Origin: Halogranum rubrum | GTDB lineage: Archaea > Halobacteriota > Halobacteria > Halobacteriales > Haloferacaceae | Reading direction: 5' to 3' | DNA length: 64,000 bases | Assembly: GCF_900114455.1 (NCBI RefSeq) | Contig: NZ_FOTC01000002.1 | Location: 281,012-345,011 of the forward strand | Shown here: positions 34,301 through 43,245 of the stretch, piece after piece | Layout: each line of letters starts with the position of its first letter | Position numbering within the stretch: the first letter of the stretch is position 1 | Translations under genes and position numbers: made by a program | The notes under the pieces: generated by a model | What the model was told of the DNA's origin: nothing | Databases searched by the model: none | What the model saw: the letters and a program-made list of their open reading frames with translations, nothing else

Positions 34301-35575
34301 TCAGATGAAGTCGGTCAGGTTCGCCTGCAGACCCGACACCATCGTCGACTTCCGCCGGAGGTCCGAGAGCGAGACGGGCAGTTGCGTCGTCACCTCGCGG
34401 ACGGCGTCGCCGAACGTCTCGGCTTCGCCGTGGGCATCGTCGAAGGCGTGACGAATCGCTTCGCGAATCTGCCAGACGCCGACCGGCCCCCAGTAGTCGT
34501 CCGAGACGTGCCGGAGCACGAGCGCCTTCGCCTGCCGACCGATGTCAGAGAGATGTTCGAGCACCGCGAGTCGGGAGGCGTAGTACGCGCCCGCCGTCTC
34601 GTCGACGTAGCTCGTTCGGCCCTCGAACCCCTCGCAGTCGCTGGAGAGCCACAACTTCTCGCCGTCCGGGTTCCAGATACTTCCCGGCGCTTTCATCTCG
34701 ACGAGTTCGAACTCCCAGCGGCCGGGCGCGAGAACCACCCAGAAGGCGTTGCCGAGGTATTCGTTTCGCCAGACTTGCACGGTGTCGACGCTCGGCGCGT
34801 CTCTAATCGTGCCTCGAAGATACTGCCCCACCGTGTCGTCGACGGCGGTGATGGACCACCGCGTCGGCACGAGTCGCCGGGTCTCTGCTTGACCGAGTGC
34901 GCCCGCCGAGAGGATGCTGTTGATGTCGTAGACGTCGAAACCGCGTCGATAGAGGTAGTTCATCGCCCCCTGCGCCTGCCAGTCGTCGTCTTCGAGCGTC
35001 TTCTTCACAGCCTTCGGGACGTGCGGATTCTCGCCGAGCGTCGCCGAGCGAGCGCGAGCGCGGGGACCGGTCGGCGTGGCGACGTCCGTCCGCGAGACGT
35101 CGAAGTCGAGTTCTGGCGCCCCGTCGAGACCGATTTCGACGCTCACCGGTCGGTCAGAGATGGCGACTTCTCGCTGGGTGCCGACGAAGCCGTTCCAGGC
35201 GTCGTGGACGTTGGTGTCTCGACCCAACTCGACGCTGGTGGGTTGATTCGAGTTGAGGAGACTCGTCCGTCGCTGGAACACGTCGTCGATGCTGACGCCC
35301 TCGTCGTACCACGCGGCGCTGGTCTCGAAGCGGGCGGCGTCGTCCTCGTGGCCGACGGGTGAGAGGATGCCCGTCGAGACGTTCGGGTAGTTCGACCGAC
35401 CGACGAAGATGGAGGGCGAGACGCTGCCGACGATGGCGTCGTCCTGCACCACTTCGTCGAAGCGGTGTTGGAACTCCTCGAGTTCGTCGAGGATGGCGTA
35501 GGACTTCTCCTCGACGAGGCGTCGCCGGTCGGCCGCCTCGTCGGCTTCCATCTCGATGTAGTCGTCGAGCCGCAT
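34301..35575 (-). CDS. nreA: DNA repair protein NreA
   Basis: A 424-residue archaeal protein that matches the NreA family throughout (SVSPSIFVGRSNYPNVSTGI and WFVVLAPG-like segments). The last residues QANLTDFI form a PCNA-interacting (PIP) motif, Q-x-x-L-x-x-F-I, as expected for NreA, which works with PCNA in repair of mitomycin C-type DNA damage in Haloferax. The PIP motif is seen directly; the damage type comes from family knowledge. It is monocistronic. Confidence 0.93.
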   Translation of the reverse strand: MRLDDYIEMEADEAADRRRLVEEKSYAILDELEEFQHRFDEVVQDDAIVGSVSPSIFVGRSNYPNVSTGILSPVGHEDDAARFETSAAWYDEGVSIDDVFQRRTSLLNSNQPTSVELGRDTNVHDAWNGFVGTQREVAISDRPVSVEIGLDGAPELDFDVSRTDVATPTGPRARARSATLGENPHVPKAVKKTLEDDDWQAQGAMNYLYRRGFDVYDINSILSAGALGQAETRRLVPTRWSITAVDDTVGQYLRGTIRDAPSVDTVQVWRNEYLGNAFWVVLAPGRWEFELVEMKAPGSIWNPDGEKLWLSSDCEGFEGRTSYVDETAGAYYASRLAVLEHLSDIGRQAKALVLRHVSDDYWGPVGVWQIREAIRHAFDDAHGEAETFGDAVREVTTQLPVSLSDLRRKSTMVSGLQANLTDFI

Positions 35576-35717
35576 TCGACAGGACTAGCCGCTCTGGCGG
35601 TATGAAGCTTCGGAGCGAGGTCGAAAAACGCACGCCGAGACGCGTCCAAACGCGTCGGGACGCGTCGACACACGCCGGAACGAACCGGCTTTACGTCTCC
35701 CGTCGCTCGACTCGCAC

Positions 35718-36314
35718 ATGCCGACCATCGAGTGCGACACCGACGAGGCGCGGGAGACGCTTCGTGCCGCCGGGGTGGAGATTCACGCCGGCAACACCGA
35801 CCACGAGGAGTGGCGCGCCGAACGCGGTGACGCCGTCGCCGTCGCCTACGACGGGAAAGTCGTAGTGCAAGGCGGGAGTCCGACCGACCTCACCCTCTTG
35901 CTCGACAGTGGGTCGAGCACTCGCGGTCACGTCTACTTCGACGGCGCGAGCAGAGGGAATCCCGGTCCCGCCGCTATCGGGTGGGCTATCGTCACCAGCG
36001 ACGGTATCGTCGCCGAAGGCTCCGAGCGCATCGGGCAGACGACGAACAACCGCGCCGAGTACGCCGCGCTCCTCAAGGCACTGGAGGCGGCGAGCGAGTA
36101 CGGCCTGAAGGAGATAGACCTCCGCGGCGACTCACAGTTGGTCGTGAAACAGGTCCGTGGCGAGTGGAACACGAACGACCCCGGCCTTCGCGAGAAACGT
36201 GTCGAAGCCCGTGAACTCCTCACTGGGTTCGACCGGTGGTCCATCGCACACGTTCCGCGAGAGATAAACGAACGCGCCGACACACTCGCAAACGAGGCAC
36301 TCGACAATGAGTGA
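35718..36314 (+). CDS. rnhA: Ribonuclease HI, haloarchaeal type with N-terminal extension
   Basis: A 198-residue protein. Residues 70-198 are the RNase H1 domain with catalytic acids in YFDGASRGNPGP, NNRAEYAALL, LRGDSQLV and ERADTLAN. The first 65 residues (PTIECDTDEARETLRAAGV) form an extra N-terminal domain seen in haloarchaeal homologues. The enzyme removes RNA from RNA/DNA hybrids. Its stop overlaps the downstream gene by 8 bases, so the two form an operon. Confidence 0.95.
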   Translation: MPTIECDTDEARETLRAAGVEIHAGNTDHEEWRAERGDAVAVAYDGKVVVQGGSPTDLTLLLDSGSSTRGHVYFDGASRGNPGPAAIGWAIVTSDGIVAEGSERIGQTTNNRAEYAALLKALEAASEYGLKEIDLRGDSQLVVKQVRGEWNTNDPGLREKRVEARELLTGFDRWSIAHVPREINERADTLANEALDNE

Positions 36315-36891
36315 AGAGCGCGAACACAGCGAACAGGAACTGCCGGACGACGTGGTCGACGAGGCGGAGCGACTGACCCGACTGGCGCGCAACGCCGTCG
36401 ACGACGACGAGGCGGCCGCTTACGACCGACACCGCGAGGAACTCCTCTCGGAGTACGGGTTCACCGCGCGGATTCGCGGCGAGGACGACGTGCTCGTCTT
36501 GCATCCCGCCGAGTGGGTCGAAGACGGGGCGATTCGCGTCGAACGTATCGACGACACGGGGCGAGCGGTCGAGGTTCCACTCTCGGCACCCGGCGACGAA
36601 GACGACTGGGAGGCGGTCGAGGCACACAACGCCACCCTCGTCGAACGCGTCGCCGACGAACACGGCGAGATTCACGCCGCGAACTGCCGCGCGTTCGCGG
36701 ACTTCCTCGGGAACCACTACGTCCGTCGAGTCGAAGATACGACGGCCGCGGAGATAGACGTGTTTCTGTCAGAGTACTACCCGCGGAACGCGTGGCCGAG
36801 CGAGCGACAGCGCGACGTCGTAGAGCAGTCGCTCGAACTCCTGTTCGAAGTAGTTGACGTGAACGTGCCCGGTCGTTCACGCGTGCGGTAG
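36307..36891 (+). CDS. rnhA operon protein (DUF7108-like)
   Basis: A 194-residue acidic protein overlapping the end of rnhA by eight bases. It is helical at both ends, with a beta-rich middle (YGFTARIRGEDDVLVLHPAE). It has no recognised active site. Homologues follow rnhA in many haloarchaea and are called rnhA operon protein; conserved pairing suggests a shared role, which is unproven. A DUF7108 assignment is from memory. Confidence 0.83.
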   Translation: MSEEREHSEQELPDDVVDEAERLTRLARNAVDDDEAAAYDRHREELLSEYGFTARIRGEDDVLVLHPAEWVEDGAIRVERIDDTGRAVEVPLSAPGDEDDWEAVEAHNATLVERVADEHGEIHAANCRAFADFLGNHYVRRVEDTTAAEIDVFLSEYYPRNAWPSERQRDVVEQSLELLFEVVDVNVPGRSRVR

Positions 36892-36925
36892 TCAAAAATT
36901 CGACTGAGTCGACTGTGGTGCCCGT

Positions 36926-37285
36926 CTACAGTCGCGCGTCGATGAGGTCGCGGACTTCGTCGCCGCGCGTCTCGTCGGTCACGAACTTCGACAGCATCCA
37001 GTTGAGTCGGTCGAGAACGGCGTCGTGGCCCTTCTCGGTGAGTTCGTACTGGTTCGTCCGCTTGTCGAGTTCGCTCTTTTCGACGAGCTCCATGTCGACG
37101 AGGTCGTCGAGGTTCGGGTAGAGTCGACCGTGGTTGACTTCGGTCCCGTAGTAGCTCTCGAGGTTACGCTTGATTGCGAGCCCGTACATCGGCTCCTCGG
37201 CGAGAATGACGAGGATATTCTGTTGGAACGCGGTAAGGTCGCGTGCGATGCCAGCTTCGTCGTCTATTGTTTGTGCCTCTGACAT
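36926..37285 (-). CDS. PadR-family transcriptional regulator
   Basis: A 119-residue winged-helix regulator. LTAFQQNILVILAEEPMYGL is the PadR N-terminal helix set, YGTEVNHGRLYPNLDDLVDM is the recognition helix and wing, and the C-terminus forms a dimerisation helix. PadR regulators repress divergent or own genes. A TATA box (37307-37314) lies about 25 bp from the start, so the mRNA is nearly leaderless. The next gene upstream is divergent (pyrophosphatase, 329 bp away). Confidence 0.9.
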   Translation of the reverse strand: MSEAQTIDDEAGIARDLTAFQQNILVILAEEPMYGLAIKRNLESYYGTEVNHGRLYPNLDDLVDMELVEKSELDKRTNQYELTEKGHDAVLDRLNWMLSKFVTDETRGDEVRDLIDARL

Positions 37286-37614
37286 AGTTATTGAAATGTC
37301 ACCGTGCTATTTAACGCTTCTCAACTTTCTATTTGTTTCCGGCATATAGGGGTCGTGTGGCCGTATTTCGCCGGAAGGCGCTACGGCGAACCGACGCGAA
37401 CAGCTCGAAACGGTCTACTTCTAGTCGGCCGATTACCCTCATTGTTCGCTGTTGGTGCAGTGACGTACCATAGCAGTATTATTCAGGTATTGTCCGTAGA
37501 TGCCGTTGAGATTCGCACGCGAATAGTCTAACTCCCTACCAAAGAAGGTTTTGGATTGGACGATTCCGAGACATGCCGAAAACCCTTTGGCTCGTTTGGC
37601 AGAACTACGAACGC
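37286..37614. promoter_or_regulatory. Divergent intergenic region padR/ppa
   Basis: In this 329-bp region the PadR TATA box CTATTTAA (37307-37314, read on the minus strand as TTAAATAG) is clear. A second AT-rich stretch, TCTATTTGTTTCCGGCATAT (37328-37347), lies further out. The 210 bp nearer ppa holds no gene I can support and no unmistakable TATA box. Confidence 0.55.
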
Positions 37615-38148
37615 ATGACGAACCTCTGGGAAGACCTGGAAACCGGCCCCAACGCGCCGGAGACCATCTACGCCGTCGTCGAGTGTCTCAAAGGCGAGCG
37701 GAACAAATACGAGTACGACAAGGATATTCCCGCCGTCGTCCTCGACCGCGTGCTCCACAGCAACGTCCACTACCCCTCCGACTACGGGTTCATCCCGCAG
37801 TCGTTCTACGACGACGAGGACCCCTTCGACGTGCTCGTCCTCGTCGAGGACCAGACCTTCCCCGGCTGTGTCATCGAAGCCCGCCCCGTCGCCCTCATGA
37901 AGATGGACGACGACGGCGAACAGGACGACAAGGTCATCGCCGTCCCGACCGAGGACCCCCGCTACGACCACATCGAGGACCTCGACGACATCCCGCAGCA
38001 GCAACTCGACGAGATCGACGAGTTCTTCAAGACGTACAAGAACCTCGAGAAGGGCAAGGAAGTCGAGACGCTCGGGTGGGAGGACAAACAGGCCGCGATG
38101 GACGCCATCGAACACGCCCAGGACCTCTACGCCGAACACTTCGGCTGA
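37615..38148 (+). CDS. ppa: Inorganic pyrophosphatase (family I)
   Basis: The start at 37615 (MTNLWEDLETGPNAPETIYA) gives 177 residues, the usual haloarchaeal length; the ATG at 37573 adds an unrelated leader. YPSDYGFIPQ and the D-x-D-P-x-D motif (YDDEDPFDVLVL) bind Mg2+ and pyrophosphate. The enzyme hydrolyses PPi made by nucleic-acid and aminoacyl-tRNA synthesis, pulling those reactions forward. The gene stands alone. Confidence 0.96.
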   Translation: MTNLWEDLETGPNAPETIYAVVECLKGERNKYEYDKDIPAVVLDRVLHSNVHYPSDYGFIPQSFYDDEDPFDVLVLVEDQTFPGCVIEARPVALMKMDDDGEQDDKVIAVPTEDPRYDHIEDLDDIPQQQLDEIDEFFKTYKNLEKGKEVETLGWEDKQAAMDAIEHAQDLYAEHFG

Positions 38149-38237
38149 GAACCTGAAAACACTCGAACTCTCCTTACTATCGCCAATCGCCCGACAGCGA
38201 CAGGACTGATACCTCTCACGTATCACCACGACGCTGT

Positions 38238-38266
38238 CCATGCATTATGAGCATGGGTAATTATTT
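38238..38266 (+). promoter_or_regulatory. Palindrome plus TATA-like element before the 36-aa microprotein
   Basis: CCATGC-ATTATGA-GCATGG (38238-38256) is an inverted repeat directly followed by TAATTATTT (38258-38266). The latter lies about 30 bp before the ATG at 38292, where the TATA box of a leaderless archaeal gene is expected. A repressor bound to the palindrome would cover the BRE. Confidence 0.5.
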
Positions 38267-38291
38267 GGGGCCGAAAACGTATTATACAGCT

Positions 38292-38402
38292 ATGGCAGCG
38301 AAACGCCCCCGACTCGGTGTGAACCACGTAACGGTCGTCCCGTCGAACTTCGACTCGTCGCCGAACGTCGACGACGAAACCGACGCTGACGCCGACGAGT
38401 AA
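38292..38402 (+). CDS. Candidate microprotein, 36 aa
   Basis: ATG 38292 to TAA 38402 encodes MAAKRPRLGVNHVTVVPSNF and then an Asp/Ser/Glu-rich acidic end. The basic head and acidic tail, the haloarchaeal codon bias, and a TATA-like element at leaderless distance support a real gene. It has no Cys, no membrane segment and no known family. It precedes the rhomboid gene by 126 bp on the same strand. Confidence 0.55.
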   Translation: MAAKRPRLGVNHVTVVPSNFDSSPNVDDETDADADE

Positions 38403-38528
38403 CGGTCCAGCTACGTCCCCGCCGCCGCTGACTACCGACGAGAGACATCCACGAGAAGCCTGCCGTGTGCGTGTTCCCAGCATACGTGAGGCAAACCCCT
38501 TTTACCGAGTGGCCACTACCCTGCGGTA

Positions 38529-39455
38529 ATGGCCGAATGCGACGAGTGCGGCAGGTACGAGAACCTACCGTACCAGTGTCGGCGTTGCGGGCAGACGTTC
38601 TGCTCGGAGCATCGACTGCCGGAGAATCACAGTTGTCCCGGCTTGTCGGAGTGGAACGACCCGAGCGGCGTCTTCGACAGCGGGTTCGACGACAGCGCGA
38701 ACGAACGTGGCGGCCGGGCGAAGAGCGTCGTCAACAAAGCGACGAGTACGGGTGGGTTCTTCGGCTACTTCCGGGGGAACATGACCTACCTCTTCTTGGG
38801 GTTGATGTGGCTGACGTTCCTGTTTCAATTCCTCGTCTTCCCGCTCGTCGGCTTCGGTTCGCGGACGGAGCTCTGGAACGCCCTCTTCGTCCTCCGTTCG
38901 ACGCACCCCGAGTACGTCTGGACGTGGGTCACGTCTATCTTCGCCCACGGCGGCTTCCAGCACATCGCGTTCAACTCCATCGCGCTGTACTTCTTCGGGC
39001 CGGTGGTCGAACAGCGACTCGGGGGGAAGAAGTACGCGGCGCTGTTCCTCGGTGCCGGTATCGTCGCCGGACTCGCCCAAATCGGGTCCAGTTTCGCCCT
39101 CGGAGACCCCGTCACAGGCGTCGTCGGGGCCAGCGGTGCCATCATGGCTATCATGGGCGTGCTGACCGTCCTGAACCCGGGGCTGAAGGTGTATCTGTAC
39201 TTCGTCATCCCGATGCCGCTGTGGGTGCTCACGTTCGGGTTCGCCATCCTGAGCGTCGTCGCCGGGTTCGGTAGCTTCGGCGGTGGCGTCCTCGGCGGCA
39301 ACGTCGCCCACATCGCCCATCTCGCTGGCCTCGTCGTCGGCCTCGTCTACGGGTCGCAGATAAAGGGAAGCCAGCGCGCGCCCCAGTCGCTCCGCTTCGG
39401 CGGCGGTGGTGGCGGTCCCGGCGGTCCTGGCGGACCGGGACGCGGCCGCTTCTGA
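38529..39455 (+). CDS. Rhomboid-family intramembrane protease with N-terminal AN1-like zinc finger
   Basis: A 308-residue protein. Residues 1-37 contain a zinc finger (CDEC, CRRC, C-x2-H and a final Cys) of the AN1 type. Six or seven membrane helices follow, with the rhomboid Ser in GVVGASGAIMAIMG and the His in NVAHIAHLAGL; WVTSIFAHGGFQHI is the conserved loop. The C-terminus is a Gly/Pro tail. Rhomboids cut membrane helices of substrate proteins. The stop shares one base with the endonuclease V start. Confidence 0.93.
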   Translation: MAECDECGRYENLPYQCRRCGQTFCSEHRLPENHSCPGLSEWNDPSGVFDSGFDDSANERGGRAKSVVNKATSTGGFFGYFRGNMTYLFLGLMWLTFLFQFLVFPLVGFGSRTELWNALFVLRSTHPEYVWTWVTSIFAHGGFQHIAFNSIALYFFGPVVEQRLGGKKYAALFLGAGIVAGLAQIGSSFALGDPVTGVVGASGAIMAIMGVLTVLNPGLKVYLYFVIPMPLWVLTFGFAILSVVAGFGSFGGGVLGGNVAHIAHLAGLVVGLVYGSQIKGSQRAPQSLRFGGGGGGPGGPGGPGRGRF

Positions 39456-40243
39456 TGAACCCGGCCCGGCCGGAGTTCGTTCCCGACGCCTCGCTCTCCC
39501 GCGCGGAGATGGAGGAACTCCAGTGGGACGTCGCGTCGGCGGCGGCGTTCACCGACGACCTGTCGTTCGACCCCGCGAACGTCTCGACGGCGCAGTCGTC
39601 GCTCGTCCCCGACGAGGAACGCCCGCTGGTGGCCGGCGTCGACCAAGCCTTTCTCGACGACTACGCGGTGAGTGCCATCGTCGTCCTCCGCGGCGGCGAG
39701 GTGGTCGAACGCGTCCACGCGGTCACCGAACTCTCGATTCCCTACATCCCCGGTCTGCTCTCGTTTCGCGAGGGTGGCCCCATCGTCGACGCGTTCGCCG
39801 AACTCGACTGTGAACCCGACCTCGTCCTCTTCGACGGGAGCGGGCGAATCCACTTCCGACAGGCCGGACTGGCGACGCACATGGGCGTCGTCCTCGACGT
39901 CCCCGCCATCGGCGTCGCCAAGAACCTCCTCTGTGGTCGCGCACGCGAGTCGGTCGGTCAGCGACCCGAAGGGTGGCGAACGCCCATCGAGGCGGCAGAT
40001 GGGGTAAAGCCACGTCCGACCGACGACGCGTCGACGTTCTCGGACACCGTCGTCGGCTACGCCTACCAGTCACGGCAGTACCCGAACTCGAAGCAGATCA
40101 ACCCACTCTACGTCAGCCCCGGCCACCGCGTCTCGGCGGAGACAACGGTCGAACTCGTGGAGCGACTCGGTGGCGACTACAAACTCCCCGAACCGACGCG
40201 ACTCGCAGACGCCTACGCAGACGACTGCAAGAGGGAGTATTAA
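39455..40243 (+). CDS. nfi: Endonuclease V (deoxyinosine-specific)
   Basis: A 262-residue protein. VAGVDQAFLDD holds a catalytic Asp, PYIPGLLSFREGG is the conserved P-Y-x-P-G-x-L-x-F-R-E motif with catalytic Glu, and LVLFDGSGRIHFR holds a further catalytic Asp. Endonuclease V cuts one nucleotide 3' of deoxyinosine in DNA or inosine in RNA. The first 60 residues are a haloarchaeal extension. It overlaps the rhomboid stop by one base. Confidence 0.93.
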   Translation: MNPARPEFVPDASLSRAEMEELQWDVASAAAFTDDLSFDPANVSTAQSSLVPDEERPLVAGVDQAFLDDYAVSAIVVLRGGEVVERVHAVTELSIPYIPGLLSFREGGPIVDAFAELDCEPDLVLFDGSGRIHFRQAGLATHMGVVLDVPAIGVAKNLLCGRARESVGQRPEGWRTPIEAADGVKPRPTDDASTFSDTVVGYAYQSRQYPNSKQINPLYVSPGHRVSAETTVELVERLGGDYKLPEPTRLADAYADDCKREY

Positions 40244-40267
40244 CTGCCCGCCGTTCGTCTCGCCGAT

Positions 40268-41116
40268 GTGAAACCCGACACCGTACTCATTACTGGCTGC
40301 TCGTCCGGTATCGGCCGCGCGACGGCCCGTGCCTTCCTCGCCGAAGACTGGAAAGTCTACGCGACGGCGCGTAACCCCGCAGATATCGAGACACTCGGCG
40401 ACGAGGGCTGTGAACTCGCGACCCTCGACGTGACCGACCAAGGCGACGTGGACCGCGTCGTCGACCGAATCGTCGAGGAAGACGGCCACATCCAGTGTCT
40501 CGTCAACAACGCGGGCTTCGGCCAACTCGGCCCCATCGAAGACGTGCCGACCGAACAGGTCCACCGACAGTTCGACGTCAACGTCTACGGCCCGCACCGA
40601 CTCACCCGCGCCGTCCTCCCGCACATGCGCGACCAAGGTGACGGCACCATCGTCAACGTCTCCAGCGTCATCGGCCGGGTCTCTGTGCCCGGGATGGGCG
40701 TGTACGCGGGGTCGAAGTTTGCCGTCGAGGCGATGACCGACGCGCTCCGCGGCGAAGTGAAAGACTACGGTATCGACGCGGTGCTCGTCGAACCCGGCCC
40801 GGTCGACACGCAGTTCTACGAGCGCGTCGACGACGAAGTCGAAGGCGACGCAGAGAGTGACATCGACGGCGTCGAACGCTCCGGTGCCTACGAGTCGTTC
40901 TACAAGATGTTCTCGGACACGCAGGCGCTCGGCGGCGGCGGCCCCGGTGCCGTCGCCCCCGAACGCGTCGCAGAAGACATCCTCAACGCCGCGAGCGCGA
41001 CGAAACCCGCCGCGCGTTACCCGGTCGGGACGCTCGCCCAAATCGGCGTGTTGGCGCGGTTCCTCCCCGACAGCATCCGCGACAAACTTCTCGGTCTGAT
41101 GGACAAGCTGAGCTAA
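40268..41116 (+). CDS. Short-chain dehydrogenase/reductase (SDR)
   Basis: From GTG 40268, 282 residues. VLITGCSSGIGRATARAF is the TGxxxGxG cofactor site, VNNAGFG the NNAG motif, and VSSVIGRVSVPGMGVYAGSK holds the Ser and Y-x3-K catalytic residues of classical SDRs. The substrate is unknown. It follows endonuclease V by 24 bp and may be the last gene of that transcript, although the functions do not obviously match. Confidence 0.9.
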   Translation: MKPDTVLITGCSSGIGRATARAFLAEDWKVYATARNPADIETLGDEGCELATLDVTDQGDVDRVVDRIVEEDGHIQCLVNNAGFGQLGPIEDVPTEQVHRQFDVNVYGPHRLTRAVLPHMRDQGDGTIVNVSSVIGRVSVPGMGVYAGSKFAVEAMTDALRGEVKDYGIDAVLVEPGPVDTQFYERVDDEVEGDAESDIDGVERSGAYESFYKMFSDTQALGGGGPGAVAPERVAEDILNAASATKPAARYPVGTLAQIGVLARFLPDSIRDKLLGLMDKLS

Positions 41117-41124
41117 CCTACTAC

Positions 41125-42288
41125 CTAGTCCAGACAGGCGGCGACCACACGAAGCGCCTCTTCTCCCTGCACCTCGTCGGCGAGCAACGGCACTCGCTTC
41201 ACGTCGCGTCCGCGGAAGAGTTCCGTCGACTGCTGGAGCGCTTTCTGTTGGACCTGCCACCGTCGCTGACAGAAGTCACACTCCTCCAGATTCGGCGAGA
41301 CGACCCACTCGGGGTCGACGTTGGCCACGTCGTCGAGACTCTCCATCACGCGGTTGACGACGAGCGTCTGGACCGGGATGTCGAACTCGGCGAGTCGTGA
41401 GACGAGTCGCTCCGATTCGACGACGCTCATCTCCTCGGGAATCATGACGACGCGGAAGTCCGTCTTCTCGGGGTCCTGCAGGACGGTCCGGAGATGTTCG
41501 ATGCGCTCCTGTAACTCGTCTAAGTCGCCCATTCCACCCGCACCGTCTGGCCCACCGCCGAACATCCCCTTCACGCTGTCCATCATCCCGCCGAACTGCT
41601 GGCGGAGTTTCATCATCCGGCCGACCATCGAGTCCATCATCTCCGGCAGTTGGAGCAGGCGGAGCGTGTGGCCCGTCGGCGCGGTGTCGACGACGACACG
41701 GTCGAACCGCGGGTCGTCGAGATATTCGAGCAACTGCCGCATCGCCGCCGCCTCGTCGGCACCTGGCATCGTCCCGCCCATCATCGGGTTCATGCCTCCT
41801 TCGTCGTCGAACATCTCGCCCATCTGTCCCATGCCGCCGAGGGGGTTCTCGCCCCCCATCGCGTCGCCGTCCTCGCCCTCACCGCCGAACATCCCCTCAC
41901 CCATCGCCTCGTCGGGGTCGATTTCGGCGGCGTAGAGCGGCATATCCGTCCGAATCTGCGTCGGCCGCGGCGGAATCTCGGCGTCGAGCGTGTCCGACAA
42001 CGAGTGGGCGGGGTCCGTCGAGACGACGAGCGTCGAGACACCGCCGGCCGCACTCGCCAGCGCCGTCGCCGCCGCCATCGTCGTCTTGCCGACGCCGCCC
42101 TTCCCACCGTAGAGGACGTACTCGGGGGCGTCGACGCCTTCCGGTAGGTCGCGCTCCGTCGCCTGCACCTCGATGTCGGCCGACTCGTCGTGTGCGTGTT
42201 CGCGAGAGTCGACGGACTCGTCGGACTCGTCGGACTCATTCGATTCGTCGCCGACCGAATCGACGGCTTCGACGTCGATGCTTGACAT
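41125..42288 (-). CDS. ArsA/Get3-family ATPase
   Basis: The start at 42288 gives 387 residues. A 50-residue acidic leader precedes the Walker A motif YGGKGGVGKTTMAAATALA. VVVDTAPTGHTLRLLQLPE is the switch II region. A Met/Gly-rich insert (MFGGEGEDGDAMGG and MGQMGEMFDDEGGMNPMMGG) corresponds to the client-binding subdomain of Get3, and CDFC to its zinc site. Archaeal Get3 binds tail-anchored membrane proteins; arsenite export is less likely as no arsenite pump is nearby. Confidence 0.88.
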   Translation of the reverse strand: MSSIDVEAVDSVGDESNESDESDESVDSREHAHDESADIEVQATERDLPEGVDAPEYVLYGGKGGVGKTTMAAATALASAAGGVSTLVVSTDPAHSLSDTLDAEIPPRPTQIRTDMPLYAAEIDPDEAMGEGMFGGEGEDGDAMGGENPLGGMGQMGEMFDDEGGMNPMMGGTMPGADEAAAMRQLLEYLDDPRFDRVVVDTAPTGHTLRLLQLPEMMDSMVGRMMKLRQQFGGMMDSVKGMFGGGPDGAGGMGDLDELQERIEHLRTVLQDPEKTDFRVVMIPEEMSVVESERLVSRLAEFDIPVQTLVVNRVMESLDDVANVDPEWVVSPNLEECDFCQRRWQVQQKALQQSTELFRGRDVKRVPLLADEVQGEEALRVVAACLD

Positions 42289-42432
42289 GGGTGGACGTCT
42301 ACGCTGACGACTTGTGTACTTCTCGGTTGCCGACGCGGCGATTCGCCGACGAGTCGACGCCGTCGGTCGAACGACTGCAGCGCCCCACGTGACAAACAAA
42401 ACGCATATTCGACGACCGGCTGTCTCTCTGTC

Positions 42433-43236
42433 GTGTCCCTCCAACGTCCCTCCCTGACGCGACGGAACGCGCTGAAAGCGGTCGGTGTCGGTGGCGCGAG
42501 TCTGTTCGGCCTGTTGAGCGTCGCCGCAGCAGACGACATCTACACGCGAGTTGGTGGCGGCAGTACACCATCGTTGACGGCGAGTAGCCGACTCGACGCC
42601 GATTCGTTCTATTCGTTCGTCGACGAGATGGCCGACATCTACAGCGCATACGGCGTGTTCGGTATCTCGGTGCCGCTGACCGCCGAGTTCGCCGGCGCGT
42701 GGACCGACGGATTCGTCCGACCGCTGGACGGTGACGCCTTCGACGGGATGTTCCGAGCGAACGCCGCCGTCGTCTCCTACCGACTCGCGAGCGACGAGTT
42801 CGTCCACCTGACGTGGGTCGCCGGGCGCGTCGACGACACCACGTACAACCCCGACCCGGTCGACCTGATTCGTTCACCGATGCGATTGACCAGACTCGGT
42901 GCCAGTGTCGACGTGCAAGACGGAGACATCGAGTCGGCGTCGTACCCACACCGCGACGGTGGCGGATGGGTGCTCACCTTCGACACGTACAGGCTTCGCT
43001 ACCCGTCGGCGAGGGCCACTGGCAACCAACAGGTACGAACGTCACAGGCAACGAATCCGATGCTCCGTGGAACTCGTGCAGCGACTGGTTCCGACGGTGT
43101 CGCCCACGTGGAGTGGGACGGATACGGGCCGTCGGCGTTCGCAATCGCGAGTGCGTTCACGACGAGGAGGCCGCTCTCGGACCTCGATGTGGAGTGGAAC
43201 TGGACCTACGGCATCGGAACCGAGGGGCCGATTTAA
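42433..43236 (+). CDS. Tat-exported protein, family unknown
   Basis: GTG 42433 starts a 267-residue protein whose N-terminus is a twin-arginine signal (TRRNALKAVGVGGASLFGLL), cleaved after an Ala-rich stretch near residue 33. The mature domain is acidic and beta-rich, with Tyr and Trp (HVEWDGYGPSAFAIASAF), and has no recognised family. It would act outside the cell. It is divergent from the Get3-like gene, with 145 bp between starts. Confidence 0.8.
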   Translation: MSLQRPSLTRRNALKAVGVGGASLFGLLSVAAADDIYTRVGGGSTPSLTASSRLDADSFYSFVDEMADIYSAYGVFGISVPLTAEFAGAWTDGFVRPLDGDAFDGMFRANAAVVSYRLASDEFVHLTWVAGRVDDTTYNPDPVDLIRSPMRLTRLGASVDVQDGDIESASYPHRDGGGWVLTFDTYRLRYPSARATGNQQVRTSQATNPMLRGTRAATGSDGVAHVEWDGYGPSAFAIASAFTTRRPLSDLDVEWNWTYGIGTEGPI

Positions 43237-43245
43237 ACTCGACTT

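Noticed and set aside
37304-37531. A 75-codon open frame between padR and ppa
   Set aside because: It contains the PadR promoter region, has no haloarchaeal codon bias and no motif.
41125-42288. Arsenite-transport ATPase
   Set aside because: The Met-rich insert and CDFC motif fit Get3, and no arsenite permease or regulator is close by.
42433-43236. Tat-exported protein as a secreted protease or amidase
   Set aside because: The Tat signal is clear, but no catalytic motif is visible in the mature part.
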